From: Spirochaetaceae bacterium
Lineage (GTDB): Bacteria; Spirochaetota; Spirochaetia; Spirochaetales_E; Spirochaetaceae_B
Assembly (NCBI GenBank): GCA_003249275.1
Contig: QKJO01000200.1
Location: forward strand, 1-8,597
Length of the DNA stretch: 8,597 nt
Direction: 5' to 3'
The notes under the pieces are model-generated. The model ran no database searches and was not told the DNA's origin. It worked only from the letters and a program-made list of their open reading frames with translations. Position numbers and translations under genes: made by a program. Numbering within the stretch: position 1 is the stretch's first letter; every line of letters starts with the position of its first letter. Shown here piece by piece: positions 5,272 through 8,597 of the stretch.

Positions 5272-6171
5272 TTAAATTTCTAAAGGATTTAGCTCCCAAT
5301 TCCGGGAATCCCTGTTATAGGAAATTTCGGAAGTACTCAGATCAAGCATCCTTCCGTCGGTTCCGCTCAGTTTGATCCTTTTTGAAAAGATGTTCACTTC
5401 TGTGACTTTGAATGAAACCCCGTCCCAGTTGATCCGGCATCCTTCATTGGGAAGCTTTCGTTTCTCTTCCTGGTAATAATCATACTCGTAGGACAGGCAG
5501 CACAGAAGACGCCCGCAGGGTCCGGAAATCTTCATGGAGTTGAGTGACAGGTTCTGCTCTTTGGCCATCTTGATGGAGACGGGGCTCAGATGATCCGTCA
5601 GACTGTGGCAGCAGTACTCCCTGCCGCAGACACCCAGACCGCCCAGAACCCGGGATTCGTCCCGGACGCCGATCTGGCGAAGCTCTATCCTCATTTTGAA
5701 AATGCCGACGAGATCCTTGACCAGTTCTCTGAAATCGATCCTGTTTTCCGCCGTAAAAAAGAACATCACCTTGGGTTCGTCCAGCAGATAGTGGGCCGAA
5801 ACAAGGGCCATATCCAGCTTGTGTTTGTCAATTTTATCCCGGCAGACGTGAAAAGCCTCATTTTCCTTGACTGCGAACGACTCGGCCTTCCGGAGGTCCT
5901 CTTCGCTCGCCTTCCGGACGATTGTGCGCAGATCCCCATTGCGGATATGGCGCAGATCGGTGATCGGCCCCAGGACCTTGACCATATCGTTGCCGTAGCG
6001 GGTCTTGATGATGATCTTCTCCCCTACCGTGAGGGTTTCCCCGTTCTGGGGAACAACGACCTCGGTTTCGCTCGAATGCAGGATTTTGGCTCTGAACAGA
6101 CCGTCCGGATAGCTGCTCAGTTCGATCCCCCCGCCAGTTTTGTTGTGTTCTTTATTTTTCTCCGATCCCAT
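5272..6171 (-). CDS. ricT: RicT/YaaT, PSP1-domain Fe-S protein
   Basis: This 299-residue protein is a PSP1 C-terminal-domain protein of the YaaT/RicT family. In Bacillus subtilis RicT works with RicA and RicF, carries an Fe-S cluster and helps RNase Y mature polycistronic mRNAs; it also affects sporulation, biofilm and competence. Diagnostic features are the two cysteine motifs VCGREYCC (181-188) and PCGRLLCC (218-225), giving Cys182, 187, 188, 219, 224 and 225, and the preceding RIELRQIGVRDESRVLGGLG. Residues 1-15 are polar and variable. It is slightly longer than the Bacillus protein, mostly at the C-terminus. The ATG at 6171 follows AAGGAG by 7 bases. It sits 43 bases after a YaaR gene, echoing the Bacillus yaaR-holB-yaaT order without holB. 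RicA and RicF are not in this window. Confidence 0.93.
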   Translation of the reverse strand: MGSEKNKEHNKTGGGIELSSYPDGLFRAKILHSSETEVVVPQNGETLTVGEKIIIKTRYGNDMVKVLGPITDLRHIRNGDLRTIVRKASEEDLRKAESFAVKENEAFHVCRDKIDKHKLDMALVSAHYLLDEPKVMFFFTAENRIDFRELVKDLVGIFKMRIELRQIGVRDESRVLGGLGVCGREYCCHSLTDHLSPVSIKMAKEQNLSLNSMKISGPCGRLLCCLSYEYDYYQEEKRKLPNEGCRINWDGVSFKVTEVNIFSKRIKLSGTDGRMLDLSTSEISYNRDSRNWELNPLEI

Positions 6172-6191
6172 CGGTAATCTCCTTAAACATG

Positions 6192-6211
6192 CTGCCGGCG
6201 TCGACCGGCAG
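6192..6211 (-). other. Intercistronic hairpin between yaaR and ricT
   Basis: A perfect 7-bp GC-rich stem (CTGCCGG with CCGGCAG, loop of 6) lies in the 43-base gap, ending about 10 bases before the ricT ribosome site. Only three T residues follow, so strong termination is unlikely. It may stabilise the 3' end of an upstream mRNA segment or mark a cleavage site, which is of interest because RicT itself is an RNA-maturation factor. Confidence 0.5.
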
Positions 6212-6214
6212 TCC

Positions 6215-6712
6215 TCATCGTGTCAGATCGATGAGTATACCATATATTTCATCAATTTTTTTTAATAGTTCCAATTGCTCTTTCTGGCTGCGGATAACGG
6301 CAGCTCCCAGCTTTTCCAGCTTCTCATCAATGACGGAGATGAGTGTGTACTGCTTGCGGGACATGGTTTTCGGATTGAGACGTCCTTCCACCTGCGCGGC
6401 TTCCAGACTGTGGGTCACAACAAATTTGTAGAATTTTCTCACCGCATCCCGGTACTTGTGCAGCGTGCCGAGTGTGCCGTCCTGTTTCAGGCTTTCGCCC
6501 AGCTGATAGACATCATCCAGAAGATCTTCCGCTTTTTCAAGCCCCGTCAGTCCCGAAGAGAGGGAACCGGAAGGGCCCCGGGATTCTTCTGCATCTTTAA
6601 GACTGCCGCGGAAAGCCAGCCGGGAGGTCTTCCCGGAGCCGACCTTTTTTTTGTCGTCTCGTTTTCCCGGCAGGGGGACTAAAGAGGCTCCTGCAATCCC
6701 CAGTTTATCCAT
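6215..6712 (-). CDS. yaaR: YaaR-family protein (DUF327)
   Basis: This 165-residue protein belongs to the YaaR/DUF327 family, whose function is unknown. The conserved helical core spans about residues 58-164: EKAEDLLDDVYQLGESLKQ, then HKYRDAVRKFYKFVV, then QYTLISVIDEKLEKL and a final ELLKKIDEIYGILIDL. Residues 1-55 are variable, basic and probably disordered. Length fits the family. The ATG at 6712 overlaps the bactofilin stop by one base (TGATG), with GGAGAGAGG upstream, so translation is likely coupled. In Bacillus subtilis yaaR lies in the operon with holB and yaaT, matching the downstream RicT here. The one-base link to a bactofilin suggests co-regulation with the shape module but does not show a shared role. 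Confidence 0.88.
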   Translation of the reverse strand: MDKLGIAGASLVPLPGKRDDKKKVGSGKTSRLAFRGSLKDAEESRGPSGSLSSGLTGLEKAEDLLDDVYQLGESLKQDGTLGTLHKYRDAVRKFYKFVVTHSLEAAQVEGRLNPKTMSRKQYTLISVIDEKLEKLGAAVIRSQKEQLELLKKIDEIYGILIDLTR

Positions 6713-7149
6713 CAGCGCCTCTCTCCGGTCTCCCCGTTTTCTGACTGCCAGTCTACAGAATAGGAACTTCCCACCGTAACGGGTATATCATTCCCGCTCT
6801 CCAGGTCTTCCCCTTTTATGATGCAGCTGCCGTGGAGAAGGACTCCCTCTTCCACTACAAGTTTTTTCGCCTGAATATTTCCGACAACCATTCCCGTTGC
6901 CAGTATGATTACCTTTCCGGAGGAGTAGATATTCCCGTGAACGACACCGCCGATGACGGCGGTTCCGGCAATAATATTGCATTCAGCCCGGCCGGTCTTG
7001 CCGACCAGGACTTTGCCGCTGGTATTGATGCTCCCGGAAAAATCGCCGTCAATTCTCAGCAGACCGGACAACACCAGTTCTCCGCTGAATTTCGTACCTT
7101 CTCCGATTATGGAATTTATAAAGGAATGGTTTTTTATATAGTCACTCAT
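6712..7149 (-). CDS. Bactofilin (polymer-forming cytoskeletal protein), copy 2
   Basis: This 145-residue bactofilin has a beta-helix core at about residues 15-112, with the repeated turns LRIDGDFSGSINTSGKV, IGGVVHGNIYSSGK and TGMVVGNIQAKKL. A C-terminal tail of about 33 residues is acidic and polar. No membrane segment is seen. The ATG at 7149 has AAAGGG about 8 bases upstream. It lies 124 bases after an M23 endopeptidase gene and overlaps yaaR by one base. Bactofilin next to an M23 peptidase is a recurring pair: in Helicobacter pylori the bactofilin CcmA acts with the M23 peptidase Csd1 in cell curvature, and in stalked alphaproteobacteria a bactofilin pairs with an M23 protein. A role in spirochete cell shape is therefore a reasonable inference. 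It shares the family fold but not the tails with the bactofilin at 3307-3714. Confidence 0.94.
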   Translation of the reverse strand: MSDYIKNHSFINSIIGEGTKFSGELVLSGLLRIDGDFSGSINTSGKVLVGKTGRAECNIIAGTAVIGGVVHGNIYSSGKVIILATGMVVGNIQAKKLVVEEGVLLHGSCIIKGEDLESGNDIPVTVGSSYSVDWQSENGETGERR

Positions 7150-7260
7150 TCAACAGCCCTTTTGATCAGATTCTCGAGACAGTCTAATCCTATTCAGAGA
7201 AATACGGAACAGCCCGGTCCGGAAAAAGGACGAGCATTCCCCTGGATTGTGGATTGGGGT

Positions 7261-7297
7261 AAAAAACGAAAATCTATTTGTATTTCTGCAGATTTCG
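7261..7297 (-). terminator. Weak possible terminator or attenuator after the M23 gene
   Basis: On the minus strand an AT-rich stem (CGAAATCT with AGATTTTCG, one bulged base) overlaps the M23 stop codon and is followed by six T residues. The stem is weak, so partial read-through into the bactofilin gene is likely. It could set the ratio of peptidase to bactofilin. Confidence 0.3.
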
Positions 7298-8302
7298 GGT
7301 AACACGGGTAAATATATCATGATTGTCCGTCATGTTGATATACTTCACCGGGTCGACGACCTGGGACCCGATTCTGACCTCATAATGAAGATGAGGTCCG
7401 GTGGAAAGCCCGGTATTCCCCATGGTTCCGATTACGTCACCCTGGGAAACTTCCTGACCGGCTATCACATATTTTCTCTGGAGATGGGCATACTTGGTAT
7501 AGAAACCGTATTTGTGACGTATGACCAGATAATTTCCGAATCCATTCTCTTCAGTATCCGATTCCACTACCTTGCCGTTGGCCGTTGCAATAATGGGAAC
7601 CCCGTAACCGTAGGCAAGGTCGACTCCCTTATGAAGGTACCAGTTGCCCGTAAAGGGATGGACGGAAGGACCGAACACGGCAGTGATATATCCCTGAACG
7701 CCTTTGAGAGGCCACATGGTGGGAATGTCGGACAGCAGGCTTTTCTGGCTGCTCAGAATCTGGCTGATCTCATCCAGAGAAGAGACAGACTGATCAAGTG
7801 CCGTTTTCAGCTTCTGAATCTCGATTGTTTCGCTCAGGGTTCCGCTTTCGGCAGATTCCACATTGAAGAAAGAGGTGAGGTCGCCGCTTCTGCTGGAAGG
7901 AGCATCGCCCGATCCGGCATCAAGACCCAGAGTATCCAGCGTACCTGAAAGGGTTTTCTGGAAGGCATCGGTGGAGCTGATCAGCTGGTTCACTTCGTTT
8001 CTCAGGTCTTCAAGACTGGCCTCCGAATGGGCCAGATCGCGGGAACGGGAAACGAGAAGGTCATTGGTTCCTGAAAAATCCGCCGTCAGCCAGACAAAGG
8101 TCACCACCAGAGAAATAAGCAGTACACTTATAAAGGTCAGAGCAAGCAGGGATATCTGAAAATTAAAGACCCTCTTTTCCGAATGAGGGATCAGCATGAT
8201 TGTCAACTTTTGACGACCGACTCTTCCCAGTCGACCGAGAGCACCATTTCCTTTTTTTGAGGATGTGGATTGGGTTGATCTTTTTATTCTTCTGCCAGCC
8301 AC
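7274..8302 (-). CDS. Membrane-anchored M23 metallo-endopeptidase (GTG start)
   Basis: This 342-residue protein is a LytM/M23-type zinc peptidase expected to cut peptidoglycan cross-links in the periplasm. In order: a basic cytosolic segment (1-48), one membrane helix (about 49-72), a helical, probably coiled-coil stretch (about 80-190), and the M23 domain (about 200-322). Zinc ligands are His224 and Asp228 (HKGVD) and His306 in GPHLHYEV; His304 and His273 (YAHL) complete the catalytic set, so it should be active rather than a degenerate activator. The GTG at 8302 is chosen because AAGGAG lies 5 bases upstream; the first in-frame ATG (residue 36) has no ribosome site. It heads a likely operon with bactofilin, yaaR and ricT. 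Neighbourhood suggests a shape-related hydrolase guided by the bactofilin. Confidence 0.93.
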   Translation of the reverse strand: MAGRRIKRSTQSTSSKKGNGALGRLGRVGRQKLTIMLIPHSEKRVFNFQISLLALTFISVLLISLVVTFVWLTADFSGTNDLLVSRSRDLAHSEASLEDLRNEVNQLISSTDAFQKTLSGTLDTLGLDAGSGDAPSSRSGDLTSFFNVESAESGTLSETIEIQKLKTALDQSVSSLDEISQILSSQKSLLSDIPTMWPLKGVQGYITAVFGPSVHPFTGNWYLHKGVDLAYGYGVPIIATANGKVVESDTEENGFGNYLVIRHKYGFYTKYAHLQRKYVIAGQEVSQGDVIGTMGNTGLSTGPHLHYEVRIGSQVVDPVKYINMTDNHDIFTRVTRNLQKYK

Positions 8303-8597
8303 TTATGCTCCTTGAGACTTGTTCACATCTATTATCGTCAAATGTACACCAATCCTGAAGAAATAGACAAGCCTGAAACACCTTTTTGAGATATTGAAAT
8401 GGACTCTATACCCGAATCTGCCCCATTATACCCCCATAATCTCTGTTTAACAAGAATCATTATCATCTGTTTTCAGGAAAGAGGGCCGCAGATTCCGGGG
8501 AACAGGGGCGCAGAGAGAGATCTCCTTAAGTGTCCACCCCCCCTCTCCTCCTGCCTGTGAGACTGAGGATTTTTCATTTTTTCCTTGTTTTTGTTTC
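8303..8597. other. Gene-free upstream region
   Basis: I see no convincing gene in these 295 bases. The part near 8425-8453 holds a promoter for the M23 operon, leaving a leader of about 115 bases. The outer part, about 8531-8597, is strongly pyrimidine-rich on the plus strand (a run of eight C, then CT-rich and T-rich tracts). A gene to the right of the window may begin or end beyond it. Confidence 0.6.
8425..8453 (-). promoter_or_regulatory. Promoter for the M23-bactofilin-yaaR-ricT operon
   Basis: On the minus strand TTGTTA (8448-8453) and a perfect TATAAT (8425-8430) are 17 bases apart. RNA would start near 8418, about 115 bases before the GTG at 8302. The -35 overlaps a Fur-like sequence at 8446-8464 (GATAATGATTCTTGTTAAA), which matches the E. 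coli Fur 19-base consensus at 13 positions, nine of them consecutive. Confidence 0.65.

Noticed and set aside
5590..6177. 195-codon open frame on the plus strand
   Set aside because: Antisense to ricT, with no family resemblance; ricT has a full set of cysteine motifs and a good ribosome site.
7247..7948. 233-codon open frame on the plus strand
   Set aside because: Antisense to the M23 endopeptidase domain and shows no motif of its own.
8473..8577. 34-codon minus-strand frame starting MKNPQSHRQ
   Set aside because: It has only a weak AAGG site, low-complexity Gly/Arg content, and overlaps a pyrimidine-rich tract; nothing supports translation.

Overview
The window reads as a core-chromosome segment of a spirochete (Spirochaetota, probably Spirochaetales). 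That placement is an inference. It rests on the neighbourhood rpsT-hup close to rho-rpmE, on a long low-complexity N-terminal extension of Rho, on a small TPR protein ending like the C-terminal tail of spirochete adenylate/guanylate cyclases, on two bactofilins, and on an M23 endopeptidase with an N-terminus of a kind I associate with spirochetes. All genes I can support lie on the minus strand, so transcription runs from high to low coordinates. I see no insertion sequence, prophage, CRISPR array, rRNA or convincing tRNA.

From the right, bases 8303-8597 hold no gene but carry a good promoter (TTGTTA-17-TATAAT). It drives a likely operon: a membrane-anchored M23 endopeptidase (GTG start), a bactofilin, a YaaR/DUF327 protein and the Fe-S protein RicT/YaaT. 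The bactofilin and yaaR overlap by one base. This puts a cell-wall/shape module (M23 plus bactofilin) next to a pair (YaaR, RicT) that is also clustered in Bacillus. Next comes a 217-base gene-free stretch with its own promoter and several hairpins, leading into an unrecognised 59-residue CxxC protein, then rpsT (GTG start) and hup, closed by a strong intrinsic terminator at 4114-4149.

A second unit has its own promoter (TTGACA-17-GAGAAT): a 73-residue TPR-tail protein, a second bactofilin and a stand-alone CinA C-terminal (PncC) amidase overlapping the bactofilin by 11 bases. A near-consensus promoter (TTGACA-17-TATAGT) overlapping the 3' end of pncC gives rho a leader of about 130 bases. 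rho is followed by rpmE and an intrinsic terminator at 487-513. The left edge holds the first 130 codons of a galactokinase-family gene in which two usual active-site residues are conservatively replaced.

Most of the content is housekeeping: translation (S20, L31), nucleoid (HU), transcription termination (Rho), NAD salvage (PncC), RNA processing (RicT) and cell shape (bactofilins, M23). The least explained parts are the structured leader with its 59-residue protein, the stand-alone TPR tail, the Rho extension and the altered galactokinase signature. I found no clear new multi-gene system.
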